This document shows positions 1-10,489 of a stretch of DNA of 54,335 bases, piece by piece. The translations under genes and the position numbers were made by a program. This DNA is from Perkinsus olseni (Eukaryota; Perkinsozoa; Perkinsida; Perkinsidae), in the NCBI GenBank assembly GCA_013115135.1, contig JABANP010000362.1:1-54335 (forward strand), in the 5' to 3' direction. Position 1 is the stretch's first letter. Each line of letters begins with the position of its first letter. Below the pieces are notes generated by a model. The model did not search any database, was not told the DNA's origin, and saw nothing but the letters and a program-made list of their open reading frames with translations.

Positions 1-60
1 TGAACGGCCTCAAACTTGAAGGGTTGAGACCTAATCACGTTCACCTCCACCTGATGCCAC
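1..60 (-). pseudogene. Fragment of MATFQ-family gene
   Basis: The first 60 bases resemble, on the minus strand, the part of the intact MATFQ gene near 14.09-14.16 kb. Both share the block reading 'ggcctc-aacttgaagggttgaga', which encodes the region around FIKFEA in the intact protein. Only a short piece is present and the window edge cuts it, so it may belong to a longer pseudogene outside the window. No function is assigned. Confidence 0.4.
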
Positions 61-122
61 GTAGATTGAGACTTGTACTGGAGACTTATCGATCGGGGGA
101 GTCCTTGTACTGCGTGGAGAGG

Positions 123-171
123 TGCCGACCTGCGTTCATCGCGGTACCACCGCGACGAACGCAGGTCGGCA
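123..171. repeat. Near-perfect 23-bp-arm hairpin
   Basis: The arms 123-145 and 149-171 are reverse complements with one mismatch and a three-base loop (ACC). A second small hairpin follows at 174-190 (GCCACCGC, one G, GCGGTGGC). It lies outside recognisable genes. It belongs to a set of short-loop hairpins scattered through the repeat-rich parts of the window. Confidence 0.75.
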
Positions 172-329
172 GTGCCACCGCGGCGGTGGCGATCGCGCGG
201 GAACTCCAGGCGGTGAGCATTGGACCTTTTGGGCCATCGTAGTGAACGACTCACGCTTCCCAATGAGCATCCCAGGGTTTCCGCAAAATCCAAGTTATTG
301 TGACCGAAGTACTCCAGCAGAGATTGCAT

Positions 330-1454
330 TGCACAAGTAACACGCGTGACTAGTACAAGCATAACATGAAGCGAAAATCATTCGAAACAGAGAAAACTAC
401 TGATCGGTTAGTCGGCGCGACCCACGCGGCACCGCAGGGAAGCAACACGACATCGCAAATGCCGGTTGACGGCTGAACACCAGAATATATAGAAACTTCA
501 AGAGTCGCTTCAGGAGTCGTTCGATTAATAACTCAGTCGATCGGGAGTGTGGGGTGAGGACTAACAGGTCGAAAACCCGGCCCGAGAGCTTGAGTAGATG
601 CTGAGCCTATTAGGCTGAACACTTACGGGTTTCCGACCGATAGTCACATCACCTCCTTTGAGAGGCCCAACGCCTCGAAAGGGGCCCCCCCCCTCGGAAG
701 GTAATGTCCCCCGAGTCCACTAACAGAAAAATTTCTCCGGCGAGAGCTCGGACGGATGACTCAACACTGGTCATCCCTTTGGCGCCCTCGGCAACCGTTT
801 AGTGCCCACGGGCGCGCGCCGCACTCTCTCGCGACTCCATCCGCTCCCTTTTGATCTTGTTTTCAATTCTTGATAACTACACTTATTCCACCTTACGCTA
901 AGTACTAGCCATTTGAGACACTCTGTCACCAACGCATTGCGCGGGCTCTGTCGTAATAAGGATCCCAGGGTCCAATGACCGTCGACTATCATAGGACGGG
1001 TCAGACGGCTTCCCCAATCGGGTCTGCGAACAGCTAGCTTTCTTAGTCCACAGTGTGAGAGCAGATAACAATTACGACATGAGAGTTTTATTGCCCGTAC
1101 TCGTACGTTGAACTGTTCAGCTCAAGTTACGCTCGAATAGTGGAGGCAAAGTTTCCCGAAGCCTCGGTTTATTTTTTTTGTGGGCCAGGTGGGCTCGCAA
1201 ACCTGATCGGTTCATCGGCGCGACCCACGCGTCACCGCAGGGGGCAGTGTTAGCATTCCGTCCATACTAGCAACGCGACAGGTGCGCTACTGTAGGTGTG
1301 CTGCGCCTAAGATGCACTTACAGGCTACAATGCAGGGTATCGATCTTGCTATGGTTGTAGGTGCAATATAGAGACAACGGAGCGGAGACGGGGAGATTCC
1401 TTACAAACAGCCAACTAACGGCTCAACACCTGAACAAGCGGAGACTCTAGTCTA
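330..1454. other. No gene seen; repeat-derived flank
   Basis: I see no supportable coding region. The stretch holds a poly-C run near 685-695. At 880-955 there is a block ('ttacgcta-gtactagc-atttgagacactctgt') that recurs at about 1455-1512 and 10815-10875, so it is part of the upstream flank of the secreted-protein cassettes. Confidence 0.5.
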
Positions 1455-1512
1455 CCTTACGCTAGTTAGTAGCGATTTCAGACACTCTGTCCCTCTCCCG
1501 TTGTGCGGGCTC
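1455..1512 (+). repeat. Distal upstream block of SSP cassette
   Basis: This block begins 'ttacgctagttagtagcg' and ends 'ttgtgcggg'. It recurs at 880-955 and 10815-10875, in each case upstream of a secreted-protein cassette. It may be promoter-distal or simply part of the duplicated unit. Confidence 0.5.
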
Positions 1513-1993
1513 AGAATTTATGAGAGAAACGTCATGAATCGAACCTTCATCCTGGCAGGATGTGTGGCCCGTAGGATTGACGCGTAACGGCAAAAATTCG
1601 TGTAGAACTCCAGCGTTCAGGGCTCTACAATGCAATCGAAAATTCACGATGACCTTTTTACTCTCAGCCGAGCAGAGTGCTCCGGGGACACTGTCCCGGA
1701 CATTGCGACACGGCGGCGCCCTGGTCTGGACTCGATCAAAGCTCCCCTATCCGTGCCCCGGCCATCGCTCTCTTCTGGTGATACCAGATCCAGAACATAT
1801 TGCTTTCTAGCGGCAAATACTGATGGCCTTCTTTTGCAAGACGATACTCTCTCCTTAGAATGTCCAACAGCTGATCCACGGGACTGTCCCGCTCTAGGGC
1901 GCGTACACAGCTGTTAGTGACGCTGCAATAACATTGCAAGCTGCCGCTGAAGCCCCGTCTTACACGACGTAATCACCCACATCGATAGCCCTT

Positions 1994-2022
1994 CATAGAT
2001 CGCCTCGCCACCACAGTAGCAT
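1994..2022 (+). promoter_or_regulatory. SSP proximal element (copy 1)
   Basis: This is the duplicated copy of the 29-base element described at 2609-2637. It lies about 50 bases before the ATG (2073) of the truncated SSP copy. Confidence 0.4.
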
Positions 2023-2072
2023 CCGATGTTCTCCATTTGTCGGGCAGCTCAACTACGGCTCCTTTTTTTCAA

Positions 2073-2267
2073 ATGACTTTCATCCTATCGTTCATCATTT
2101 CAGCCATACTGTTCATCGCAGTGAACGCTACCCCTGTTGGCAAGTATTTTTCTGAGCTTGGCACAACCGGAGGGATACTTATCTATATCAATGAGGACAG
2201 TGATGTGTATGTGGTGTACAAGTGTTCGACCGGTATAACCTTCGGCGCAATCGAAAATTCACGATGA
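2073..2267 (+). pseudogene. Truncated SSP gene copy
   Basis: The 5' part of the secreted-protein gene starts at ATG 2073 and includes a hydrophobic signal peptide. It is identical to the next copy up to the duplication junction at 2246. There the frame runs into duplicated upstream sequence and stops at 2265-2267. Only about 58 native codons remain, followed by a few junk codons. It may still be transcribed because the whole proximal flank is present. The N-terminal extension in the same frame starts at TTG and was not used. Confidence 0.75.
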
Positions 2268-2608
2268 CCTTTTTACTCTCAGCCGAGCAGAGTGCTCCGG
2301 GGACACTGTCCCGGACATTGCGACACGGCGGCGCCCTGGTCTGGACTCGATCAAAGCTCCCCTATCCGTGCCCCGGCCATCGCTCTCTTCTGGTGATACC
2401 AGATCCAGAACATATTGCTTTCTAGCGGCAAATACTGATGGCCTTCTTTTGCAAGACGATACTCTCTCCTTAGAATGTCCAACAGCTGATCCACGGGACT
2501 GTCCCGCTCTAGGGCGCGTACACAGCTGTTAGTGACGCTGCAATAACATTGCAAGCTGCCGCTGAAGCCCCGTCTTACACGACGTAATCACCCACATCGA
2601 TAGCCCTT

Positions 2609-2637
2609 CATAGATCGCCTCGCCACCACAGTAGCAT
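2609..2637 (+). promoter_or_regulatory. Conserved SSP proximal element, likely leader-splice or start region
   Basis: A 29-base element with consensus YATAGATYNNYTCGCC followed by NYCACAGTRRCAT lies 50 bases before the ATG. The same element occurs at 6554-6582, 11550-11578 and 24571-24599(-), always 50-53 bases before the ATG. The core CACAG could be a trans-splice acceptor, since spliced-leader addition is known in perkinsids and dinoflagellates. It could equally be a core promoter. The conserved spacing is seen directly; the role is inferred. Confidence 0.5.
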
Positions 2638-2687
2638 CCGATGTTCTCCATTTGTCGGGCAGCTCAACTACGGCTCCTTTTTTTCAA

Positions 2688-3404
2688 ATGACTTTCATCC
2701 TATCGTTCATCATTTCAGCCATACTGTTCATCGCAGTGAACGCTACCCCTGTTGGCAAGTATTTTTCTGAGCTTGGCACAACCGGAGGGATACTTATCTA
2801 TATCAATGAGGACAGTGATGTGTATGTGGTGTACAAGTGTTCGACCGGTATAACCTTCGGCGCCGGGCCGTATTCTCTACGTTCCCGGCCTGGCGGGTAC
2901 ACCATCGTAGATGACTCATGTTCTGAAGAGAGCCTCCTTGACCTGATGAGGGAACGCTGCCCTGAATGGTTGCTTCTCGGTGGTGACCTTCGCGAACTCA
3001 GCTTCGCCTCCGATGAGAAGTCCCTGAGAACTTCCTTGAGAGGTGAGAGTGTGAGCTTCCTGAGAGTTGACAACAGATTTCTCACTCTGTACTATTCTAC
3101 ATATTTGGACTTGGAAGTCAATGCCTATGTATCTGAGCATGGAGTAGTTGAAGTGAAGGTGAGATGTGGACTCCCAGTGGCCGGTGCCGTCCTCAAGTTC
3201 AAGCCCGACGAACGCAGCGATGTGTTGTCCGAATATGTTCTCGCGCCAGAGGGGTTCAAGTCGTACGACACCTTCAAGCGTAGATTGTCGGATTTGTGTG
3301 GCTTTGAACTGTCGCCGGGTGATTTCGAGACCATGGCCTTCGTTACTCCCACGACGGCCTACACTCAGCTTGGAGGACGACGCTTAACCCTTACTGCCAT
3401 ATGA
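2688..3404 (+). CDS. Small secreted protein (SSP family), 238 aa
   Basis: This is a complete uninterrupted gene starting at ATG 2688. Residues 1-19 form a classic signal peptide (MTFIL...FIAVNA), and the mature protein begins near TPVGKYF. No transmembrane segment follows, so secretion or targeting to a secretory compartment is likely. Four cysteines are shared with the other full copies, in the contexts VVYKC, RERC, VRCG and LCGFEL. The sequence is acidic and rich in short beta-like hydrophobic/polar alternation, and ends near RRLTLTAI. I do not recognise a characterised family. The neighbours are near-identical cassettes, which suggests an expanded, perhaps host-interacting, gene set. An earlier in-frame TTG was rejected as start. 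Confidence 0.85.
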   Translation: MTFILSFIISAILFIAVNATPVGKYFSELGTTGGILIYINEDSDVYVVYKCSTGITFGAGPYSLRSRPGGYTIVDDSCSEESLLDLMRERCPEWLLLGGDLRELSFASDEKSLRTSLRGESVSFLRVDNRFLTLYYSTYLDLEVNAYVSEHGVVEVKVRCGLPVAGAVLKFKPDERSDVLSEYVLAPEGFKSYDTFKRRLSDLCGFELSPGDFETMAFVTPTTAYTQLGGRRLTLTAI

Positions 3405-4055
3405 TTCTTATCATATTGCCGTGATTTTGTTGCCCCTATTGCTGTGATGTCTCTGGCTTAAGCAATAAGCAGTCTGACTCCGTAGTGCTATGCTCTGTAT
3501 GCGTCGTCGATATGTCTGCCATTTTTTCGCGGTATATACTCAAGTACAATTCTGCTTCTCGGCCAGGCCGACTCGGCCTAATCTGTGTCGTGACGCTGAG
3601 CACAGTGTCGAGCATCTGCAACACGTATTGTTGCTGTACGCGGACTCAGTACCAACTTACAACCTTCTCTTGATTCTCCACCTATAGATTGGCGCAATAC
3701 CTTCCGTTCATCCCTTTGTTATTATCACTACCGCAAGCTACATCACCGAGGTGCTGGGTTGACCATGAGAGCGACCAGGAGCAACGGTATGAGCTTCTCA
3801 TTGCGCTTAGTTGTATTATACGATATCGTCGCAACGACAAGGTCACGGGCTACAGCACTGGATGGGTTGACACTGTATTGAACTCTTGGCACAGTGTTCG
3901 TGACGGTCATGATGTGGAGTCTCGTCTCTGGACGCTGTCATGAGCGAGATCTAGGCGGCCTTAAAGCGCATCTTTTAAGCACTCAAAACTTGAGACTTTT
4001 CCCCTATCGAGTCAGGTCTCGTTACTTTGACATTCTTGTTCTCATAACAACTTCG
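3405..4055 (+). repeat. SSP 3' flank conserved between cassettes
   Basis: There is no gene here. The sequence after the stop (reading '...gctgtgatgtct...aagcagtc' and onward) recurs after the SSP genes at 7345 and, reversed, below 23794. It therefore belongs to the duplicated cassette and may contain 3' UTR and poly(A) signals. Confidence 0.6.
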
Positions 4056-4577
4056 TCAGCAGTAACGGCACTGTGGCTCCGCCCTCTTGGCGCTACCAGG
4101 TGCGCTCAGCTCACTTGGTTGAATCACGATGGCTTCAACCACATTTCTTTCCCTTGAGCATGCTACGTGTTGATTTGCTAAGATACCGAATCTTGATAAT
4201 GGCGCTGAGCAATAGCCCGATTCAGGACAAATACAATCGGCCCCTTCGATAGAGCATACGACGCCAATTAGCGATGTAAGTTCAGAAGTGCCTTGGTGTA
4301 GCACAGCAGCTGATGGAAGTGAGAAAAGTAGCCTCACACCAACTCCGCTACTGTGAATCGATGGCGCTCCGAATGGAGGCCAGCGGAACTCATGGCAGGG
4401 CAATGAGGCACCGGACCGCTGGTCGGTGTGCACACCCATTTCTTTGTCGTTCTCAACCAGTGTCGCCCCTTTTAATGAGTTAGACAATTGTTGGTCCTCC
4501 GTAGCAACTCCGCGAGGGGAGAGGGACTGTACCGCTGAATCGACCCGGACTGGCCGTTTAAGATTCGAACACAACAC
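4056..4577 (-). pseudogene. Convergent ORF shared by SSP cassettes
   Basis: A 173-codon open stretch faces the SSP gene. Related stretches occur at 8043-8531(-) and 22137-22598(+), at the same place in other cassettes and in the same convergent orientation. Shared protein words are PRG-ATED and the region around VRV-SAVQS. The three differ in length and indels, and this copy has no good ATG (it opens with GTG). It is either a decaying gene or an exon of an unrecognised one. No function can be given. Confidence 0.35.
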
Positions 4578-4639
4578 TTGGACGAAGCTCGGAAACTAAA
4601 CGCTAACATCAGAGAAATTTGGTCATGATCGAAGAGATT

Positions 4640-5010
4640 GCAGACGCCAAGAGTTACTCACAGGCATACGGATGGAACCGTACAAGATAATTCCACCCGT
4701 TCTTAGAATGGAAATATCTCAACGTCTAACGACAGTCTACCATGATGATCATGAACTCGAAGGGAACCGATTACCCATCCAGATCAAATTCGGCCAGCTT
4801 CTTCAAGTCATTCTGAGAGGGTAGGATACAAGTGCGCCCACGCCGTGGGCCCACAGTCAGATACGGATAGGTACATTAGAGGATCGCCTCTTACAGGAAA
4901 GGGAGACCCCTCGACCCTCTCAGTCGGCCATCTCATATTCTGGTCGGCCTCGAACTTGATGAAGGGCTGAGATTTGACTATTCGCCGCCACACTTGATGT
5001 CAGATAGAGT
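4640..5010 (-). pseudogene. Broken MATFQ-family gene, 3' part
   Basis: On the minus strand this matches the C-terminal half of the intact gene at 13806-14876. It includes the stretch encoding FIKFEA, the region around HITVDGRW, and the ending around RFHPYV near 4660. Several frame changes and stops break it. It sits directly downstream of the SSP cassette, as in the other units. Confidence 0.6.
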
Positions 5011-5019
5011 TACACCAGT

Positions 5020-5880
5020 ACTGAAGGCTCACCGAAGGTGGGGTTACAGTAACCGGTTACTGGCACCGCGCAGAGAAATGCCGACCCTTCACGCATCGTT
5101 GTGACCCCCTCCCGATACAAACTCAACAGGTCAAACATGAACATTCCACTACAAGCACACTGACGCTAGTGCCTAGCGTCGTGGCGTGACGCAACTAGCG
5201 TCGCCAGTAGCATGTTGCGCTTGTGTACGGCGGTGACGGGTAGACTACCCGGGGTAGTACGGGTACGGAACCGTAATCCTACGGTGTTCCGGTAAGGGTA
5301 GGTACCTACCCGTGCCGTACCAAGCTGTACCCGTACACTCGCCCGCCTCTGGCGCCAAGTAGCACAAGTGCTCAACATTTGGGCACACACAAGTTGTGTC
5401 TGACCGGACTGTCGAAAGGAAGAGGTCATCCACAATGCTCGCGGCATCCCACGACCAGTGATCTAGTGTTTCCGCAAGTGCCTAGTCACTGGCTAGTAGT
5501 GGCTAGTCACACTTCATGGTATGAAGCAATCCAGGCAACACCCGTGGTGAGATCTCTCGCGATTGAACTTGTGTGAATGCCCATAGGAATACCAGGATAA
5601 TCTAACACGCCCGTGACAGCTCAGTCAAATGTACCCACTTCAGACCACTCCGGAGGATTCAAAGTTCCACGGGGTTGTAGTGAGCTTCGTAAAGCGACAC
5701 ACAGTCACCAGCCTAGTCGGCACATATGCCTTAACGAAAAAGCAAATCGGCAGTTGGGGCCTTCTTTCGTCGAATGCAGCTAGCTTCCTCAGTCCATACT
5801 GCGAGCACAGTTAAGAATTTAATTCTCATGCCGTAATTTACGGTATGAGAGTCTCATTGCTTACAATCGGACGCATACAC
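5020..5880. repeat. Non-coding, palindrome-rich spacer
   Basis: No gene is supported. At 5220-5340 many short inverted repeats are built from GGGTAC and TACCC words, including GGTAGGTACCTACC and a GTACGGGTAC/GTACCCGTAC pair. At 5165-5215 and 5465-5515 the words CTAGCGTCG and GTGGCTAG repeat. A further hairpin lies near 5826-5850 (CTCATGCCGTAA, then TTACGGTATGAG). Confidence 0.5.
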
Positions 5881-6553
5881 GTGACGTTATCAAGGTCAAG
5901 AATTTGTGTATAACTCCAGCGTCTAGGGCTCTACAATGCGATCGGTTATTCGCCGCCAACTGATAGTTTCGGCCGAGAAAAATGCGCCGGGGACACATGC
6001 AGAGTGTGCTTGCTCACTCACAGACTTCCACGCCTACGACGTTTATCCCTATTTCCTGCAGAAGCTCTCCCGATATGCAGTATGACTGACCTGCTTACTG
6101 TTCGGCGGCCTCACGGCAATTGTAGCGCATGGATCTTCTCCCCGGGAGGCAGAGTGCACCTTCCCCATGAGCTCATCCCATGTGGCGTTCTGGGAGAGAT
6201 GACGGATGAGTTGTCCCCGTCCATGTACAGCGACACGGCGGACCCGGTTCGCCCTAGTCTGGACCCGATGCAAGTTTCCGTGTCCGGGCTGTCACGCTAT
6301 TCTCTTTGCCACAGCAGCTCGGAATCTTTCCACCAGTAAAGCTGATGGCCTACTCTTCAGACTCTCCACTCTCTTTGGCTTCTCGAATCCACTGTTGATC
6401 CACGCAACTGTGACAGTTGCGCTTGAGCTGGACAGTTGAACTGTCCCGTTCCAACACGCGCGTGCTCAGCTATTTTTAGAGTGACGCTGCGATCAGAAAT
6501 TGTCGTTATACTCCCAGTCTTACTCGGCGTTATCTCCTACATCTATATTCCTC

Positions 6554-6582
6554 TATAGATTCATTCGCCCTCACAGTAACAT
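6554..6582 (+). promoter_or_regulatory. Conserved SSP proximal element
   Basis: Copy of the 29-base element, 53 bases before the ATG at 6635. It contains TATAGATTCATTCGCC followed by CACAGTAACAT. Confidence 0.5.
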
Positions 6583-6634
6583 AACGATGCTATCAATTTG
6601 ACGGGCAGCTTCTTCACGGTTTTGTCTTTTTCAT

Positions 6635-7345
6635 ATGGCCTTCATCCTATCGTTGCTCATTTCAACCCTACTGTTCATCACAGTAGACGCTAACCCTGTC
6701 GGTAAGTATTTCGGTGTCCCTCGCAGCGGCTCTGCACTTCTATTCTACATCAAGGAGGACAATACTGTGTATGTGGTGTACGATTGTCGGGCCCCAAGGA
6801 ACTCGCGCGCTGGACCGTATCTTCTTGGTCCCGGTCCTGGCGCAAATGAGTACATCATCGAGGATAACTCAAGTCCCGGAAGCCGCTTGCGCGATCTGAT
6901 GAGGGACCACTGCCAGCTCGATGTTGATGATTCTTTGACCCTCCGCTTCGCCCCTGATGAGGATTCCCTGACAGCTTCCTTGGGGAACGAGGCTGTAGGC
7001 TTCCAAAGGTTTGATAACAGTTATCTCATTCCGTACTACTCTACATATAAGGACTTGGATATCGATTGGTATTTGTATAACTACCAGACTACGATTGCAG
7101 AAGTGACGGTGAAATGCGGAGCTTCAGAGGTCACTGCCAACTTTCTCTACGTGCCCGACTGGTACGACTCTCCATATGTTATAGGGCCAGATCAGACCGA
7201 GTCTTACGATGGGTTCAAGTATGAATTGTCGAATCTCTGTGGTGTAGAACTGTCGCCGAACGATTTTAAGACCATGACCTTCGCTACTTCTGAGAGGGCC
7301 TACACTGAGCTCGGAGGACAACGCCTAACTCTCACTGCGGTATAA
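6635..7345 (+). CDS. Small secreted protein (SSP family), 236 aa
   Basis: A complete gene starting at ATG 6635. The signal peptide (MAFILSLLISTLLF...) ends near DANPVGKYF. The mature part keeps the four family cysteines (VVYDC, RDHC, VKCG, LCGVEL) and the ending QRLTLTAV. Compared with the copy at 2688 it is clearly diverged over its whole length while the frame is kept open. That pattern suggests purifying or diversifying selection rather than neutral decay. Two potential N-glycosylation sequons may be present but were not examined further. Conserved upstream and downstream flanks place it in the same cassette type. Confidence 0.85.
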   Translation: MAFILSLLISTLLFITVDANPVGKYFGVPRSGSALLFYIKEDNTVYVVYDCRAPRNSRAGPYLLGPGPGANEYIIEDNSSPGSRLRDLMRDHCQLDVDDSLTLRFAPDEDSLTASLGNEAVGFQRFDNSYLIPYYSTYKDLDIDWYLYNYQTTIAEVTVKCGASEVTANFLYVPDWYDSPYVIGPDQTESYDGFKYELSNLCGVELSPNDFKTMTFATSERAYTELGGQRLTLTAV

Positions 7346-8042
7346 TTCTTATCGCATTGGTGTGATGGTGGTGTCGCCTTCATTGCTGTGATGTCTTTGC
7401 CTTGAGCAATAAGCAGTCAAACTCGGTAGTGCTATGTTTTCTATGTGTCCCCCAGTTGATCCATGCACTATTTCTTTTTTTCTCGCTGTATGCAAGTACA
7501 ATTCTACCTTTCGGCGTACTCTGCATTTATGCTGAGCACAGTTTCACGGGAGTCTGCGACACATATGGGCATCTCATTACTATTCGTTGCATTCTTACGT
7601 TGTCGTAAGAAGAAAGTCATAACAGTACTGCTCGGGTTGACACTGCACGGCATTCTTAGTACGATGTTCGTCACGATGTAGAGCCGTGCTGTAATGAGCG
7701 CGACCCAGTCAGTGGTAGAGCGCATCTTTCAAAGAGCTCAGCTCTCAAGAGTCTTGAGTCAAAACTCCTTTTCGTTATCGGGGCAGATTTTGTAACTTCG
7801 ACATTCTTGTTCTCATAACAACTCCGTCAGCAATAACAACACGGTGACCGCTTGGTGCTTACAGGTGCGCTCAACTTGACTACATTTCCATCATTTAAAA
7901 ACATGGTAGTGTTGACTTAGTGAATAAGATGTACACGAACTCGCACCGAAAACGATTTGCCTTGGTGCAGCACAACAGCCAGCGAAAGTGGAAAAAGTAG
8001 CCTGACAGCAACTAAGCTACCATGAATCGATTGCGCTCCGAA

Positions 8043-8531
8043 TTAAGGCCAGCGGAACTCAGAAACGGCGAGCCAGAGACTCACTGGACCTCCGGTCAGT
8101 GTACACATCCATCCCCGTCGTCCTAAATCGGTGTTGCTTGTGTATATGAATTGCCGGTCCTCAGTTGCAGCTCCGCGAGGGGAGACGGAGTGAACCGATG
8201 AGGAGTGCACGGATCGTGACTGGCCACCTGAGACTCGAACAGGACACTCGAGCGGAGCTCGAAGACCAAACAAGAACATCCGCGGAATTCGGCGATGGTC
8301 AAAGACATCACGACCATCAACAGTCACCCACACGCATACGAATGGAACAGAACAAGAGAGACAGGTAGGGTAGTTCGACGTCCAAGAGCAAAGACTTGTT
8401 ACCCACTTGCTGGTCGGCGACCAGCTCGTCCACACCATACTCGAGTTTGATAGATGTCGAGCATTCTCGAAATGACCAAATGGCTTTTGCTCCGAAGACT
8501 TCCTCTCCTTCGTCAGCAGTAAAAACTTCAC
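8043..8531 (-). pseudogene. Convergent ORF shared by SSP cassettes
   Basis: A 162-codon open stretch opposite to the SSP at 6635. It shares the words VRVS and PRGAATEDRQ with 4056-4577 and 22137-22598. Its N-terminal part (around VPFVCVWVTV and RMFLFGLRAP) also lines up with the copy at 22137, with indels. This supports a formerly coding sequence. I do not recognise it. Confidence 0.35.
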
Positions 8532-9120
8532 TCAAACATTTGCGTACACATCCAGCAGGGCATGGTACAATTACTCGGGCCTCTCGGCACAGTGGACCGC
8601 CGGCGATTTGCTGCATGATGGTGACGAACAGTAGTGTTTTGGCCCTTCTTGCGGTGTCGATCTTCATCCCGGTTGAGAAAAGGCAACTCTGATTGATCAC
8701 TTTCGGAGCATCAAAAAACACCCTGACAGTCCAGAGCAGCAAAGCAGCGGATAAACGGTCGTGACGACCGACGACCGGGTCGTCGACGTCACATTTTAAT
8801 TTTATGAGATGAGGTCTCATAATCCACCTAACCCGTTATTGAGTGATGGACATACTGAGACTGCGAACTTTGCGCACTACACATCATACGGAGCCTTGTT
8901 CCTGACATCTCATGACGTTGGGCAGAGTGGACGTCACGTCGAAGATCCGTACGCTGTGTCGATGCTCCCCATGTACGTGGAGCGTCGGACCTGAGTGTCC
9001 ACTCTGCCCGCGTGCGTCTGCCCCCCCCCACCAACTGTTGGTGGATGTGTTCACATCGTTGGTTGTAGGAAATCATTTAACTAAGATATTGCTTGGAAAA
9101 GGAGGATGACCAGGTCACTT
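8532..9120. other. No clear gene; repeat remnants
   Basis: Minus-strand open stretches of up to 167 codons occur at 8317-8820. One part (around EEVFGAKAIWSF) recurs weakly near 13.60-13.63 kb, so it is likely another cassette remnant. A run of nine C follows CTGC near 9020. Nothing else is supportable. Confidence 0.35.
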
Positions 9121-9130
9121 ACTGACAGGT

Positions 9131-9660
9131 GGGCATTACTCATTGACGTACGGATGGAACCGTACAAGGTAAAACTGTTATGATAATAGGCCGGCCTTCT
9201 AAGGTACCTCAGCGACGCTGAGTCAGCGTCCAACGACCGTCCAATATCATTCCCTCGGCTGGAAGCTTCCCTCCATCGAGATCTAGTTCAGCCAGCTTCC
9301 TCAGGTTCTCCACGGATAACAGATAACATTGTTATCATAACAAATACCCCGTCAGTAGGCTGGGATATGTACAATCTGTACATATCAAAGAAGAAGCAAC
9401 CCGCCTTTGTAACTAAGGTGGGTTGCTGCCAAGGATAAGGATGAGATCACCGCAGATCTCCTCAGCCTCCGCCCTCACACTGCGAGATGCCTCGAACTTG
9501 ATGAAGGGTTGAGATCTGACTATTCGCAACCTAGCTTGATGCCAGATGGAGTTAGTCATGTACAGGACGTCCACCGAGGGTAGAGTTGACTGTTTGGTTC
9601 GATCAGACTCCGACTCTGAACTCGACAGAGAATGGAGAAACTTTCTCCATTTATCCAACT
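9131..9660 (-). pseudogene. Broken MATFQ-family gene, 3' part
   Basis: The minus strand recovers the region from about VDVLYM through LRIVRSQPFIKFEA to the tail near 9140, in several frames. The piece at 9413-9658 stays open for 81 codons. Compared with 13806-14876 it has insertions, including TTATCATAACA-like repeats near 9335, and stop codons. It follows the SSP cassette at 6.6-7.3 kb. Confidence 0.6.
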
Positions 9661-9888
9661 TTCAACTTCCTGGCTTTAAGCCAGGAGCTTATTCCTCGAA
9701 AACCCTGTGAATGCGTACCGCAACAAGGGTACGAAGCGGGCGCTTCGTGAGGAACTTTTTGGGGTGCCAGTGATTGATTACTGGGAACTAAATAATATTT
9801 AGTAAATATCGGTGAGACTCACAACTCAGAGACATAAATCAACACTCTCTTGAAAAAAGGGTCAAAATGGAGTGTTGAGGATGAGGAT

Positions 9889-10275
9889 TTACTGAGAAGG
9901 AGGAGACTCGTGAGTTCCTACGGCCTCTCTCAGTCGCGCCATTTCAGCTCTGGCCCTACACGACGTGGAGATCAAATCTTCCGTGAGACTGCCTATGATA
10001 AGCAAGCCGCCAAGGGACTTTGCCCTCGACAGGGCAACATATTTTCTGTTACATAAACGAGGCCCGGAGTTAGCGGCCGCTGTCCCCGGCTGTCTAAGGT
10101 CGACTGCCACCGTCGAAGGGCTTTTTCCCTGCGCCTTGTGAATGGTACAACCAAATCCGAGGACGGGAGGCAGTTCGAGCCTCGTAACCGTCTTGTCACG
10201 CACCATGAACTCAACGCTGAGTGGTGATACTAGCCCAGTCTGGTCGGAATCGTCAAGGGCGATGCTCACGTACAT
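9889..10275 (-). pseudogene. PIF1-like helicase, C-terminal fragment
   Basis: 128 codons carry the last helicase motifs of the PIF1/RecD2-type superfamily 1B: TIHKAQGKSPSTVAVDL (motif V region) and YVALSRAKSLGGLLIIG (motif VI). The preceding PPVLGFGC fits the strand before motif V. Walker A and B and motifs III-IV are absent. A stop lies shortly upstream in the frame, so the gene is 5'-truncated. PIF1 helicases unwind DNA in genome maintenance, and relatives are carried by Helitron transposons. Two tight palindromes occur 150 bp upstream, but no Helitron terminus was confirmed. Confidence 0.75.
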
Positions 10276-10425
10276 GACATCGGAACTCTGTTGTGGATCG
10301 CGTTTTATTTAAAAAGCTCCCTATACCGACCTCGATGCCTAACTCGTTAGTCTAACGACGTTAGACAGTCCCGTGAGTTACGGCCCGTAACTAATCCCAG
10401 ACCACGATACCGTTCAGACGAAGCG

Positions 10426-10486
10426 TAGCCACTAGTGGATGAGAATCTCATCCACTAGTGGCTAGATATCTCATCATGAGATATCT
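10426..10486. repeat. Two adjacent perfect palindromes
   Basis: Arms 10426-10444 and 10446-10464 (19 bp, single A between) are perfect. They are followed immediately by arms 10465-10474 and 10476-10485 (10 bp, single C between). Such structures extrude readily and are typical of transposon ends, replication-pause sites or inverted-duplication scars. The PIF1 fragment is nearby, but a functional link is only speculation. Confidence 0.85.
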
Positions 10487-10489
10487 TAA

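Larger units (their letters stand above)
1632..2861 (+). repeat. Exact 615-bp tandem duplication
   Basis: Bases 1632-2246 and 2247-2861 appear identical at an offset of 615. They cover the upstream flank and the first about 58 codons of an SSP gene. The junction at 2246/2247 falls at a shared GC dinucleotide, consistent with a microhomology-mediated event. The first copy therefore carries a cut gene and the second an intact one. Complete identity implies a very recent event or an assembly artefact. Confidence 0.85.
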
